Shown here piece after piece: positions 9,170 through 18,436 of a DNA stretch of 64,000 nucleotides. How positions within the stretch are numbered: the first letter of the stretch is position 1; every line of letters starts with the position of its first letter. Position numbers and translations under genes: made by a program. The notes beneath the pieces are model-generated. The model saw only the letters and a program-made list of their open reading frames with translations, did not search any database and had not been told where the DNA came from. The DNA is from Paraburkholderia sp. FT54 (GTDB lineage Bacteria > Pseudomonadota > Gammaproteobacteria > Burkholderiales > Burkholderiaceae), in the NCBI RefSeq assembly GCF_031585635.1, contig NZ_CP134196.1, positions 124,001-188,000 of the forward strand, given 5' to 3'.

Positions 9170-10021
9170 TCAGTCTCCTTCGAACACCGGACGCGATTTC
9201 GCGGCGAACGCGCTGTAGGCGCGCTCGAAATCGCGGGTGCTCATGCAGATGGCCTGGGCTTGCGCCTCGGACTCGATCGCTTCGTCGATGCTCATGCTCC
9301 ATTCCTGATGCAGCATCTTCTTGGTGATACCGTGCGCGAAAGTCGGACCGGCGACAAGATCGGCGGCGAGCTTGTGCGCTTCTTCAAGGAGCGCGGCGGG
9401 TTCGCACAACCGGTTGTAGAAGCCCCATGCGTGGCCTTCGTCGCCGCTCGCCGAGCGCCCGGTGAAGAGCAATTCGGCGGCGCGCCCCTGGCCGATGATG
9501 CGTGGCAGAATCGCGCAAGCGCCCATATCGCAGCCGGCAAGGCCGACGCGCGAGAACAGAAAGGCGAGCTTGCTGCGCGCGGTGCCGAGCCGCATGTCGG
9601 ACGACATGGCGAGAATCGCGCCGGCCCCGGCGCAGACGCCGTCGACGGCCGCGATCACCGGTTGCGGGCAATGGCGCATGGCTTTCACCAGATCGCCGGT
9701 CATGCGTGTGAAGAGCAGCAGTTCCGGCATCGGCAGATCGATCAGCGGCGCGATGATGTCGTGCACGTCGCCACCGGAACAGAAATTGTCGCCCGCGCCG
9801 TGAATCACGACTGCCTTGACGTCCGTCGCATAAGTCAATTGCCGGAACAGGTCGCGCAACTCCGCATACGACTCGAAGGTCAGCGGATTCTTGCGCTCCG
9901 GGCGGTTCAGCGTGATCGTGGCGACCTTGTCGGCGACCGACCAGCCGAAGTGCCGCGCTTCGTAGCCGGCTAGCGTGAGGCGGTTGCCGGCCAGCAGGGC
10001 GTCGGCGTTGGATCGTGTCAT
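9170..10021 (-). CDS. Enoyl-CoA hydratase/isomerase family protein
   Basis: A 283-residue crotonase-fold enzyme. The oxyanion-hole segments are [14 protein letters not shown] and [20 protein letters not shown], and the CoA-binding N-terminal strand ([17 protein letters not shown]) is typical. It would hydrate an enoyl-CoA or open the alicyclic ring as ring-cleaving crotonases do; the sequence alone does not decide. The ATG at 10021 follows a strong GGAGGGGAC ribosome site. Spacing to the MarR gene upstream is 26 bp, and the next gene starts one base after its stop, so the genes are co-transcribed. Confidence 0.9.
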   Translation of the reverse strand: MTRSNADALLAGNRLTLAGYEARHFGWSVADKVATITLNRPERKNPLTFESYAELRDLFRQLTYATDVKAVVIHGAGDNFCSGGDVHDIIAPLIDLPMPELLLFTRMTGDLVKAMRHCPQPVIAAVDGVCAGAGAILAMSSDMRLGTARSKLAFLFSRVGLAGCDMGACAILPRIIGQGRAAELLFTGRSASGDEGHAWGFYNRLCEPAALLEEAHKLAADLVAGPTFAHGITKKMLHQEWSMSIDEAIESEAQAQAICMSTRDFERAYSAFAAKSRPVFEGD

Positions 10022-10047
10022 GAGTGTCCCCTCCGTTTCGATGCCGA

Positions 10048-10608
10048 TCAGTCTTTCAGACTGTCGAGCAGATGTTGCTTGAGTTTGCCGAGGCGCTGAT
10101 GGGTGCGCGATTTTTCGTCGAGGCTCAATCCGCCGAATAGTTCAACAACCCATTGCTCATGGGCGACCGCCATCTTGTCGAACGCCTTGCGGCCGGCCGG
10201 CGTCAGGCACACGCTGATCGAGCGTCGGTCGTTCGGATCGTTATCGCGCGACACCAGTCCTTCTTTTTCGAGCTGATCCGTAATGCCGGTGATGTTGCCG
10301 CCCGTCACCATCAAACGACGCGACAGTTCGGTCATCTTCAAGCCCTCAGGATGTCGTTCCAACTGCGCCATCAAATCGAAACGCGGCAACGTGGTGTCGA
10401 ATTCGTTGCGCAGGCGTTTGCGCAACTCCGCTTGGACGAGGTTGGTCGTGGTCAGCATGCGCAGCCACAGACGCAAGCCCATATGACTATCCGCGCCGGT
10501 GCTCATTTCGAGGTCCACGACGTTCTCCGCGGGTTTGGGCACGCCTTTGCGCGGCGGTTTCGTTTCAGCCGCCGCCGTGGGTTTCTTGATGTTCGATGAC
10601 TTGGTCAC
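10048..10608 (-). CDS. MarR-family regulator inside the aromatic-CoA operon
   Basis: A 186-residue MarR winged-helix protein with about 40 extra N-terminal residues rich in Lys and Pro. The recognition region includes [30 protein letters not shown] and the wing [13 protein letters not shown]. MarR proteins in CoA-ligase operons usually repress their own operon and are released by an aromatic acid or its CoA ester. The start is GTG at 10608, forming a GTGA overlap with the SDR stop, with GGAGAAG just upstream. Autoregulation is supported by its place as the third gene of the operon and by repeats in the promoter at 13786-13809. Confidence 0.88.
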   Translation of the reverse strand: MTKSSNIKKPTAAAETKPPRKGVPKPAENVVDLEMSTGADSHMGLRLWLRMLTTTNLVQAELRKRLRNEFDTTLPRFDLMAQLERHPEGLKMTELSRRLMVTGGNITGITDQLEKEGLVSRDNDPNDRRSISVCLTPAGRKAFDKMAVAHEQWVVELFGGLSLDEKSRTHQRLGKLKQHLLDSLKD

Positions 10609-11378
10609 ATGACTTCTCCACCGGAGATGGAAATGGATTGCCCCGTGACGGCGTCCGAGCCAGGTTGGCAGAGCCAGAGCACCGCATTGGCGACCTGGTC
10701 GGGACTCACGAAGCGATGTTGTGGATTCGAGCGAAGCAAGGTTTCGCGCGCCTGCTGTTCGGTGCGCGAAGTCTTGCTGGTGATCTGTTCAAGCGATGCG
10801 TGCAGCAGTTCCGTTTCCGTATAACCTGGACACACGGCGTTGACGGTGACGCCTTTTGTCGCGACTTCCAAGGCGAGCGAACGCGTGAGACCGATCACGC
10901 CATGTTTCGCGGCGCAATAGGCGGCGACGTACGCGTAACCGATCTGTCCCGCCGTGCTGGCGACATTGACGATGCGTCCATGACCGCGCTCGAGCATGCC
11001 GGGCAAGACCGCGCGCGTGCCGAGAAAGACGCCGGTGAGGTTCACGTCCAGCATGCGCTGCCAGAGCGCGATGTCGGTGTGCGTGAACTGTGCGGCTTGC
11101 GCCTGGCCTGCGTTGTTGACAAGGATGTTGACTGCGCCGGCCTCACGGAACGCGTTCGCAACGGAGTCTTCCTGCGTGACGTCGACGCTGATACACGCCA
11201 CGTCGCCCAGCGTCCGGCACTTTTCGCGCTGCATGCCGAGTCGCCCGGCGTTGCGGCCCATCAAGGTGACGCGTGCGCCAGCGCGTAGCAGGCTTTCCGC
11301 TACCGCTGCGCCAATGCCGCTGCCGCCGCCGGTGACAACCGCATGTTGTCCGGCGAGTGTGGAATTGAGCGTGTTCAC
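10605..11378 (-). CDS. Short-chain dehydrogenase/reductase
   Basis: A 257-residue SDR with the cofactor motif TGGGSGIG near the N-terminus, NNAG at about 90, and the catalytic Ser-Tyr-Lys set ([22 protein letters not shown]). It probably acts as a 3-hydroxyacyl-CoA or alicyclic hydroxyacyl-CoA dehydrogenase. The start is GTG at 11378: it forms GTGA with the stop of the monooxygenase/reductase and has AAGGA five bases upstream. A longer frame from 11504 runs out of frame through the previous gene and is not credible. The stop overlaps the MarR start (GTGA), so translation is coupled on both sides. Confidence 0.88.
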   Translation of the reverse strand: MNTLNSTLAGQHAVVTGGGSGIGAAVAESLLRAGARVTLMGRNAGRLGMQREKCRTLGDVACISVDVTQEDSVANAFREAGAVNILVNNAGQAQAAQFTHTDIALWQRMLDVNLTGVFLGTRAVLPGMLERGHGRIVNVASTAGQIGYAYVAAYCAAKHGVIGLTRSLALEVATKGVTVNAVCPGYTETELLHASLEQITSKTSRTEQQARETLLRSNPQHRFVSPDQVANAVLWLCQPGSDAVTGQSISISGGEVM

Positions 11379-13747
11379 ACGGTTCCTTCGGCGCGTTGCG
11401 CGCGTTCTTGCGGCGACAGACCGGCGTTCGCGGCGGCTTGAGCGCGCTCGCGTTCGAGATTGCGTTCCAGTTGAGACTTCGCCGCCGTGTAGGGCTTCGG
11501 CCACATGACATCGAAATAGCCGATCTTGGCCGCTTCATTCAACGTCCACGAAGGATTCGCCAGGTGCGGGCGAGCAATCGCGCACAGATCCGCACGGCCT
11601 GCCGCGATGATGCTGTTCACGTGATCCGCTTCGGAGATCGCGCCGACCGCGATGGTCGCGATGCCCGCTTCGTTGCGCACGCGGTCGGCGAACGGCGTCT
11701 GGAACATGCGGCCGAATACAGGCTTTTCATCCTTGCTGACCTGGCCCGACGATACGTCGATCATGTCGGCGCCGGCTGCCTTGAAGGCCTCGGCGATCTT
11801 GACCGCGTCGTCGGGTGTCGTACCGCCTTCGACCCAATCATGCGCGGAAATGCGCACGGAAATCGGCTTGTCTTGCGGCCAGACCGCGCGGATCGCTTTG
11901 AACACCTGCAGCGGATAGCGCAGACGATTTTCCAGCGAGCCGCCAAATTCGTCGGTGCGTTGATTGGTGAGTGGCGACAGAAAGCTCGACAGGAAATAGC
12001 CGTGCGCGCAGTGCAATTCGAGCCAGTCGAAACCCGCTTCGGCCGACATCTGCACAGCGCGAACGAACTGCGCCTCGATTTCGCGCAACTCGTCTTGCGT
12101 GGCTTCGCGCGAACGCTGGCTGACGCCACGCAGATATTGTTGCGGCGACGCCGAGATGAGCGGCCAGTTGCCCTCCGCGAGCGGTTGATCGATGCCCTCC
12201 CATGAGACACGTGTCGAACCTTTCGCGCCGGAATGACCGAGCTGAATGCCGATCTTCGCATCCGACTGACGATGCACGAGATCGACAATGCGCTTCCATG
12301 CGGCGAGATGCTCGGGCGCATACATGCCGGGGCATGCGGGCGTGATGCGCGCTTCGGGCGAGACGCAGGTCATCTCCGTCATGACCAGCCCCGCGCCACC
12401 CATCGCGCGGGCGCCGAGATGCATGAGGTGATAGTCGCCCGCAATGCCGTCGACGGCGGAGTATTGCGCCATTGGCGACACCACCACGCGGTTTTTCAAC
12501 GTGACGCCGCGCAGCGTGAAGGGCGTGAACATGGGCGGGACGGAATGCTTCTCCGGCGCGCGATTCACGCCGGAACGCCGGGCGAGCCAGTCTTCGAATC
12601 CGGACAGATAACGGGCGTCGCGCTCACGCAGATTTTCGTGAGAGATGCGCTGCGAGCGCGTAAGCAGCGAATACGCGAACTGTTCCGGCTCGAACGACGT
12701 ATAGCGGTCCACATGCTCGAACCATTCCGTCGAATTGCGCGCGGCGTTTTGAATGCGCAATACGTCGATGCTGCGCACGTCGGTGTAGTGCTTCAGCGCG
12801 GCCGACAGATCACCCGGATGCGCGCCCATGCTGTTGGCGAGTTCGATCGAATCTTCGAGCGCGAGCTTGGTGCCGGAGCCGATCGAGAAGTGAGCGGTAT
12901 GCGCGGCGTCGCCCATGAGGACGACCGGAGTTTGGCTGCCGTCGGCGTTGCTGCGCCAATGCACCCATTCCTCGTTGACGACGCGCGGGAAGCGAATCCA
13001 TTGCGACGAGCCGCGCAAATGCGCCGCGTTCGACAGCAAGGCGTTGCCGTCCAGATACTTCGCGAACAGCTTTTCGCAGAAGGCGATGCTGTCTTCCTTG
13101 CTCATTTCGTCGAGGCCCGCGGCGCGCCACACGCGCTCCGGCGTTTCGACAATGAACGTGGAGGTCTGATCATCGAAACGATAGGCGTGCGCCTGAAACC
13201 AGCCGAATTCGGTTTCTTCGAAAGCGAAGGTGAAGGCGTCGAAGAGTTTCCTGGTGCCGAGCCAGACGAAGCGGCAATCGCGCATGTCGACGGCGGGCTG
13301 ATAAGTGGCCGCATACTTCTGACGGACCGCGCTGTTGGCGCCGTCGCAGGCGATGATCAGGTCGGCTTCGTAGACGCTGTCGTCTGTGACCTGCGTTTCG
13401 AAAACCAGCTTGACGCCGAGTTCCTCGCAGCGCGCCTGCAGGATATTCAGCAGACGCTTACGGCCGATGCCGCAGAAGCCGTGGCCCGACGAACGGATTT
13501 GCCGGCCGCGGAAATGGATCTCGATATCGTCCCAGTGATTGAAGGCGTCGAGAATCGCGTCGGCGCTCGGGGCGTCGGCGGCGCGCAGATTGCCGAGCGT
13601 CTGGTCGGAGAACACGACGCCCCAGCCGAAGGTGTCGTAAGGACGGTTGCGCTCGACGACCGTGACGTCGTAGGCCGGGTTCCGGCTCTTCATCAAGAGG
13701 CCGAAGTACAAACCGGCGGGGCCGCCGCCAATGCAAACGATGCGCAT
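11375..13747 (-). CDS. abmA: 2-aminobenzoyl-CoA monooxygenase/reductase (annotated elsewhere as bifunctional salicylyl-CoA 5-hydroxylase/oxidoreductase)
   Basis: A 790-residue two-enzyme fusion. Residues 1-385 are an FAD aromatic hydroxylase with the dinucleotide motif [10 protein letters not shown] and the second FAD motif [15 protein letters not shown]. Residues 400-770 are an Old Yellow Enzyme-like FMN reductase ([35 protein letters not shown]-type strand). In Azoarcus evansii the equivalent flavoprotein hydroxylates 2-aminobenzoyl-CoA and then reduces the ring, de-aromatising it without ring-cleaving dioxygenases. Related proteins act on salicylyl-CoA. First gene of the operon; ATG at 13747 with a weak GGGGA ribosome site and a good promoter 37 bp upstream. 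Confidence 0.88.
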   Translation of the reverse strand: MRIVCIGGGPAGLYFGLLMKSRNPAYDVTVVERNRPYDTFGWGVVFSDQTLGNLRAADAPSADAILDAFNHWDDIEIHFRGRQIRSSGHGFCGIGRKRLLNILQARCEELGVKLVFETQVTDDSVYEADLIIACDGANSAVRQKYAATYQPAVDMRDCRFVWLGTRKLFDAFTFAFEETEFGWFQAHAYRFDDQTSTFIVETPERVWRAAGLDEMSKEDSIAFCEKLFAKYLDGNALLSNAAHLRGSSQWIRFPRVVNEEWVHWRSNADGSQTPVVLMGDAAHTAHFSIGSGTKLALEDSIELANSMGAHPGDLSAALKHYTDVRSIDVLRIQNAARNSTEWFEHVDRYTSFEPEQFAYSLLTRSQRISHENLRERDARYLSGFEDWLARRSGVNRAPEKHSVPPMFTPFTLRGVTLKNRVVVSPMAQYSAVDGIAGDYHLMHLGARAMGGAGLVMTEMTCVSPEARITPACPGMYAPEHLAAWKRIVDLVHRQSDAKIGIQLGHSGAKGSTRVSWEGIDQPLAEGNWPLISASPQQYLRGVSQRSREATQDELREIEAQFVRAVQMSAEAGFDWLELHCAHGYFLSSFLSPLTNQRTDEFGGSLENRLRYPLQVFKAIRAVWPQDKPISVRISAHDWVEGGTTPDDAVKIAEAFKAAGADMIDVSSGQVSKDEKPVFGRMFQTPFADRVRNEAGIATIAVGAISEADHVNSIIAAGRADLCAIARPHLANPSWTLNEAAKIGYFDVMWPKPYTAAKSQLERNLERERAQAAANAGLSPQERAQRAEGTV

Positions 13748-13783
13748 GCTTGTTCCCCATATGTGGACGCTGCTGATGGGGAT

Positions 13784-13812
13784 AATTTAGGTGTAGATAG
13801 TTTAGATGTCAA
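13784..13812 (-). promoter_or_regulatory. Sigma-70-type promoter of the aromatic-CoA operon with direct repeats
   Basis: Read on the minus strand: TTGACA (13807-13812), 17-base spacer, TAAATT (13784-13789), then the operon start codon about 37 bases on. The spacer and -10 contain the near-repeat ACATCTAAA / ACACCTAAA with a 15-base period. The repeat spacing and its position over the promoter make it a candidate site for the MarR protein encoded in the operon. Upstream to 14106 I see no gene. Confidence 0.6.
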
Positions 13813-14106
13813 GTAAATGTGGATGGATTGTCGTCTGCTTGTTCGCGACGGTGATCGGAAGAAATATAGTCGGTCGAAGAAAAATATAGACGGTCGAAGT
13901 GATCCGAGAGAATGACTGGGAGGGGCACTGGGACAGAAGTGCTCCCGGCGACGTCGTTCCAGACAGTGCAAAGGCTGCGCAGGCTTACAAGCGCGGTGGT
14001 TCGAACGCAAAATGCGCCGCGCGTCTGGACGCACTGCAGGCCCGTTCGCGGTAGACCCCATTAATTGCGCGTCCCGACGCAACGAAAAGCGAGCTCTGCG
14101 CGCCCT

Positions 14107-14949
14107 GGCTCTGGTGCAAATAGGGATGACGAGATCGGTTAGAGTTGTCGAAACAAACGAACTGATGGCTGATGATGAGCAAGCTGAAGACTAGGGGTGG
14201 GTTGTTCGATGGGCGGCATTTTGATCGTGAGATCATCATTCTGTGTGTGCGCTGGTACCTTCGTTACAAGCTCAGTTTGCGTGATCTGGTCGAGATGATG
14301 GCCGAGCGGGGTTTGTCGCTGGCGCACACCACGATCCTCCGTTGGGTGAAGCGTTTCACGCCGGAGTTCGTCAAAAGCTGGAACCGTTTCGGCACGCCCG
14401 CAGGGCGGTCATGGCGTGTCGATGAAACCTACCTGAAGATTCGCGGCAAGTGGGTCTACCTCTATCGGGCAGTCGATCGGTCTGGCAGGACAGTGGACTT
14501 CATGCTTCGCGTCAAACGTGACGTAACAGCAGCAAAAGCGTTTATCAGGAAGGCCATTAAGCATCACGGCCATCCGCCGCTCACGATCACGCTCGACGGC
14601 TATGCTGCTTCGCACCGGGCCGTGCGCGAGATGAAGGCTGAGGGCTTACTTCCTGCCGGCACCGAAGTTAGATCCTCGAAGTATCTGAATAACCTGATCG
14701 AGCAGGACCATCGGAACATCAAGTCGCGCACGAAGGTTATGCTTGGTTTCAAGCGATTCAGGAGCGCTGCGACCACGATTTCAGGAATCGAGTTGATGCA
14801 TCGCATTCGCAAGGGGCAGTTCAATCTCGCGAAGCTCGGCCTCAAGGATGCCACTACGCCCGACGTCTGGAATGCCGTCCTGTTCAATCGATAAGGCATC
14901 CATACCACTTATAAACGTCTCGTCAAAACATCCTATTTGCACCAGAGCC
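14107..14949 (+). mobile_element. Complete IS6-family insertion sequence, 843 bp
   Basis: The element is bounded by perfect 18-bp inverted repeats (GGCTCTGGTGCAAATAGG at 14107-14124; its complement at 14932-14949), a close relative of the IS26-type end. It contains one transposase gene. Flanking 8-mers (CGCGCCCT left, TCACCGAC right) are not duplicated, which fits replicative cointegrate chemistry or later rearrangement. It sits directly against a fragment of a different IS6 transposase. Confidence 0.93.
14172..14894 (+). CDS. IS6-family transposase (DDE)
   Basis: A 240-residue transposase of standard IS6 length. A short HTH-containing N-terminus ([19 protein letters not shown]) precedes the DDE domain: Asp in [10 protein letters not shown], Asp in [10 protein letters not shown], Glu in LIEQDHR. 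It would catalyse replicative transposition to form cointegrates. Two adjacent ATGs (14172, 14175) can serve as start. It is intact and framed by perfect terminal repeats, so the element could be active. Confidence 0.95.
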   Translation: MMSKLKTRGGLFDGRHFDREIIILCVRWYLRYKLSLRDLVEMMAERGLSLAHTTILRWVKRFTPEFVKSWNRFGTPAGRSWRVDETYLKIRGKWVYLYRAVDRSGRTVDFMLRVKRDVTAAKAFIRKAIKHHGHPPLTITLDGYAASHRAVREMKAEGLLPAGTEVRSSKYLNNLIEQDHRNIKSRTKVMLGFKRFRSAATTISGIELMHRIRKGQFNLAKLGLKDATTPDVWNAVLFNR

Positions 14950-15240
14950 TCACCGACCAGCTGCGCAGCTATCCGGCCGCCAAAGCTGAGCTTCCAGAGC
15001 TGGCGAGCGTAAAGCACGTGTTTGTCAAAGCGGCAGCCCGACTGAACAACCGGGTTGAAAACAGCCAGCAGCCGACACGCGAACGCGAGCGTCGCATCCG
15101 CGGTTTTCGTGATCCGAAACGCACCCAGGCCTTCCTGTCGAGCTCTGGACTGATCCGGCAACACTTCGCGCTCAAGCGGCATCTGCTGCTCGCTTCACTT
15201 TATCGCAAACAGCTTGCAGCAAGGTTCGTTGCCTGGCGAA
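14950..15240 (+). pseudogene. C-terminal fragment of a second, different IS6-family transposase
   Basis: Directly after the complete element, the frame reads LRSYPAAKAELPELAS, then ARLNNRVENSQQPTRERE and IRGFRDPKRTQAFLSS, ending near FVAWR. This is the last third of an IS6-family transposase, including the catalytic Glu in NNRVENS. It differs in sequence from the intact neighbour. The 5' two thirds are missing, so the intact IS6 copy probably inserted into, or recombined with, this older element. After about 15240 the frame loses homology. Confidence 0.8.
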
Positions 15241-15349
15241 TTCACCGACCTCGCCCAAGATCCGTCGACTGGTTTCTAAATCATCGCCACACCTCCAACG
15301 TTTTGTCTCACGTACGGCAAGTTGACAACGCCAGCCCAACGCATCCAGC

Positions 15350-15391
15350 GTGTTAACTATCGTGTTAATGGTGAAGTTACGTGGCGTTAAC
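15350..15391. promoter_or_regulatory. Cluster of GTTAAC-like repeats upstream of the aldehyde dehydrogenase gene
   Basis: GTGTTAAC (15350-15357), GTGTTAAT (15362-15369) and GCGTTAAC (15384-15391) lie about 145-185 bp before the aldehyde dehydrogenase start, with periods of 12 and 22 bases. Such spaced repeats are typical operators. The LysR regulator at the end of the gene cluster is the obvious candidate binder, but this is inference. The rest of 15250-15534 shows no gene. Confidence 0.35.
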
Positions 15392-15534
15392 CAGAGATGC
15401 ATTTTGGCTGCCAATAATCCGCTCCGTCGTATGCCGTCGCGTGATCGCAGGCGCAGCGAGCCCCGGCGAATTTCCAGGGACGGGTCTCTAGCTATCGGCG
15501 GTGATCCAACCACGAACGATCGAGGAGTCAAGCA

Positions 15535-16965
15535 ATGAAGCAGGTAGCCGCAGTCATCAACGGTGAGTCGATTCAGACACGCAACACCGTCGCGGTGTTG
15601 GATCCATCCAGCGGCGAAGTCATCGCCGAGACGCCGGACTGTGGTCCTGCGGAAATTGACCTTGCCGTTAGCGCGGCACGGCGCGCGTCGCATCAGTGGC
15701 GCAAGGTGGCGGTTGCTGATCGCGCGCGGATTTTGCGCCGCTTCGCGCAGCTGATCGAACGTGACCGGGATGAGCTGGGGCATCTTGAAGCACTGCAGAC
15801 GGGCAAGCCTTTGCGGCAAGCGCGACGTGATGCTGAACTCACTGCGCGGTATTTTGACTTCTACGCAAGCGCAGTCGAAACACACTACGGATCGTCCATT
15901 CCGTTGAACGCGGATACGATGATTTTTACGCAATGGGAGCCGCATGGGGTCACGGCGCATGTGATTCCGTGGAATTACCCGATGCAGATCTTCGCGCGCA
16001 CCATCGCACCGGCGCTGGCGATGGGCAACTGCTGTGTATTGAAGCCTGCTGAAGAAGCGCCGTTGACGGCCCTCCGACTGGCATTGCTAGCACTCGAAGC
16101 GGGCTTGCCCGCTGGCGCGCTGAACGTTGTGACCGGCTATGGTGAGACGGCAGGGGCGGCGTTGACGGGCCACGGCGACATCGACCATATCTCGTTCACC
16201 GGCTCGGTCGAAGTGGGACGCACCATCGCTCGCGCGGCCGCCGACCGCGTGATTCCCGTGACCCTGGAGTTGGGCGGCAAGTCGCCCAATATCGTGTTCG
16301 CCGATGCAGACATGGAACGCGCCGTGCCGGGCGTGGTCAACGCCATTCTTCAGATGGCAGGCCAAACATGCTCGGCCGGTTCGCGGCTGCTGGTCCACGA
16401 AAGCGTGCACGACATTCTGGTGGAGCGCATCCAGCAGGCCTTTGCCAACGTGACGATCGGTCCTGCGCTGAGCGACCTGACCCTCGGGCCACTCATCTCG
16501 CAGGCGCAGCGCAGCCGCGTCCTGTCGTTCCTCGAACAGGCACGCGGCAACGGCGCGAAGATCGTCGCCGGCGGCAACGCGCTGAACGGCGGCGTGTTCG
16601 GCGAGGGCTTCTTCCTGCAGCCGACGTTGATCGACGATGTCGACCCCGATAGCCCGCTGGGCCAGGAAGAAGTCTTCGGGCCGGTGCTGGCCGTGACCCG
16701 GTTCCGCGACATCGACGAGGCGGTGCAGTTCGCCAATGGCACGGACTACGGTCTGGTGGCCGGCGTGTGGACGCGCGATCTGAGCACTGCACACAGGATG
16801 ATCCGCGAGGTGTTGGCGGGACAGGTCTTCGTCAACACTTACGGCGCTTCGGGTGGCGTTGAGCTGCCGTTCGGCGGCTTCAAGCGTTCGGGGTATGGGC
16901 GCGAGAAAGGCGCGGAGGGACTGCGCAGTTTTGCGCAGATCAAGACCGGCGTCGTCGCACTGTAA
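15535..16965 (+). CDS. NAD(P)-dependent aldehyde dehydrogenase
   Basis: A 476-residue member of the betaine-aldehyde/aminobutyraldehyde dehydrogenase group. The Rossmann core has PWNYPMQ and FTGSVEVGR, the catalytic Glu is in LELGGKSPNIV and the catalytic Cys in GQTCSAGSR. The C-terminal oligomerisation segment LPFGGFKRSGYGRE is intact. It oxidises an aldehyde to the acid in the cytosol. The gene begins a plus-strand cluster with a PLP enzyme and an amino acid importer, so the aldehyde probably comes from an imported amino compound. Gene spacing to the next gene is 30 bp. Confidence 0.92.
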   Translation: MKQVAAVINGESIQTRNTVAVLDPSSGEVIAETPDCGPAEIDLAVSAARRASHQWRKVAVADRARILRRFAQLIERDRDELGHLEALQTGKPLRQARRDAELTARYFDFYASAVETHYGSSIPLNADTMIFTQWEPHGVTAHVIPWNYPMQIFARTIAPALAMGNCCVLKPAEEAPLTALRLALLALEAGLPAGALNVVTGYGETAGAALTGHGDIDHISFTGSVEVGRTIARAAADRVIPVTLELGGKSPNIVFADADMERAVPGVVNAILQMAGQTCSAGSRLLVHESVHDILVERIQQAFANVTIGPALSDLTLGPLISQAQRSRVLSFLEQARGNGAKIVAGGNALNGGVFGEGFFLQPTLIDDVDPDSPLGQEEVFGPVLAVTRFRDIDEAVQFANGTDYGLVAGVWTRDLSTAHRMIREVLAGQVFVNTYGASGGVELPFGGFKRSGYGREKGAEGLRSFAQIKTGVVAL

Positions 16966-16995
16966 GTATCCGAAACCCATTCCAAAGTCGGATAT

Positions 16996-18207
16996 ATGCC
17001 GAGCATCATACGAATATCAACGGACCCGAGTGAGCCGGGCAGCAGTAGCGAGTCGCGCACAGTAACGTCTGGTTCAATCGAGTGCCTACCCACCCCCGCA
17101 TTGTTGCTCGACGAGAGTCGCATGATGCGCAACATTACGCGTCTACGAGCACGTCTCGCGGAACGCGGCGTCAATTTGCGCCCGCACCTGAAGACGCCGA
17201 AGTCGATCGAAGTGGCTCGTCGCGTGATGGATGGTCAGGGCGGACCGGCTACGGTTTCGACCCTGCAGGAAGCGGAGCAATTTGCCGCCGGCGGCGTGCG
17301 CGACATCCTCTACGGTGTAGGCGTGGTGCCCAGCAAGCTCGAGCGCGTGACTGCGTTGCGCCGGCAGGGCATCGACTTGTCGGTCGTGGTGGACAACGTC
17401 GACGCCGCGCGTGCGGTGGCCGAGCAATCGCGCCGCACGAATGACCGTATTCCAACGCTGATCGAGATCGACTCGGACGGTCATCGCGCCGGCGTGCGGC
17501 TCGAGGACACGATCAACCTGGTGACCATCGGAAACACGCTGCATGGTGGCGGTGCGGAATTGCGCGGCGTCATGACTCATGCGGGCGAATCGTACGCCTG
17601 CAGGAGCATCGAAGAGATCGTCGCAATCGCCGAACGCGAACGCGCTGCTGCGGTCGGATGCGCAACGGTGTTGCGCGATGCGGGACTGCCCGCCCCGGTC
17701 GTTAGCGTGGGCTCGACGCCGACGGCTCATTTCGCGGCTGACCTGACGGGCGTCACGGAAGTGCGTGCGGGTGTGTTCGTCTTCTTCGATCTCGTGATGA
17801 CGGGTCTTCAGGTTTGCGCGGTCGACGACATCGCGCTCAGCGTGCTTGCTACCGTCATCGGTCATCAGGCAGACAAGGGGTGGATTCTCGTCGATGCAGG
17901 CTGGATGGCGATGTCGCGCGATCGCGGTACGGCGTCGCAGCGCATCGACCAGGGTTATGGTGTCGTGTGCAGTGTCGACGGCGTGCCCTACCCAGACCTG
18001 ATCATGGTCCAGGCGAATCAGGAGCAGGGGATTATCGCCGCACGAAACGGTAGTGGGGCGTCGCTGCCTCACTTGCCAATCGGTTCGCTGGTGCGCATCC
18101 TTCCGAATCATGCCTGCGCGACCGCCGCCCAGCACGCCAACTACGAGCTGATTCGCACGGGCTCGCGGGAAATCGCAGCGCAGTGGCCACGATTCAGGGG
18201 TTGGTGA
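16996..18207 (+). CDS. DSD1-family PLP enzyme (D-serine dehydratase/D-threonine aldolase-like, fold type III)
   Basis: A 403-residue alanine-racemase-fold enzyme. The PLP Lys is about 66 in RPHLKTPK, and the C-terminal domain has the H-x-C metal motif of D-serine dehydratases in NHACATAAQH. These enzymes either dehydrate D-3-hydroxy amino acids or split them to glycine and an aldehyde, using PLP plus a divalent metal. The adjacent aldehyde dehydrogenase favours an aldolase-type reaction, but the H-x-C pair occurs in both types. The N-terminal 28 residues are not conserved in the family; a later start is possible. Confidence 0.85.
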   Translation: MPSIIRISTDPSEPGSSSESRTVTSGSIECLPTPALLLDESRMMRNITRLRARLAERGVNLRPHLKTPKSIEVARRVMDGQGGPATVSTLQEAEQFAAGGVRDILYGVGVVPSKLERVTALRRQGIDLSVVVDNVDAARAVAEQSRRTNDRIPTLIEIDSDGHRAGVRLEDTINLVTIGNTLHGGGAELRGVMTHAGESYACRSIEEIVAIAERERAAAVGCATVLRDAGLPAPVVSVGSTPTAHFAADLTGVTEVRAGVFVFFDLVMTGLQVCAVDDIALSVLATVIGHQADKGWILVDAGWMAMSRDRGTASQRIDQGYGVVCSVDGVPYPDLIMVQANQEQGIIAARNGSGASLPHLPIGSLVRILPNHACATAAQHANYELIRTGSREIAAQWPRFRGW

Positions 18208-18436
18208 AAGTTGGCGATCAATTGATCCGCCCGCTGACAAGTCATGTATCCGCATAGCGGATTTCACGTTAGCGAATGGCTCGACAAGTTGTGTTGGCTG
18301 ATTTTGCTCAGCAATGAATTGGCGACAATGTAGAGGAATACGAATTGAATATCAATGGTTGGTTGTGTCTTTGCGTCGCGCCGATGGTGCCCGGAACAGG
18401 CGGGTCGACGTCATCCTTCCGGGCGGGAGAAGTGTC

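Noticed and set aside
9955..9973. Several plus-strand frames over the hydratase and dehydrogenase genes
   Set aside because: All are shadows of the minus-strand operon with no homology.
12233..13816. Long plus-strand open frame (527 codons)
   Set aside because: It is antisense to the monooxygenase/reductase, which has clear FAD and FMN motifs; the reverse frame is open only because of GC-rich codon use and reads as Arg/Ala/Val-rich noise.
14099..14957. 8-bp target duplication around the IS6 element
   Set aside because: The flanking octamers CGCGCCCT and TCACCGAC do not match.
17143..18267. Minus-strand frame of 374 codons opposite the PLP enzyme
   Set aside because: The plus strand has the PLP Lys and H-x-C metal motifs; the minus frame is His/Arg-rich noise.
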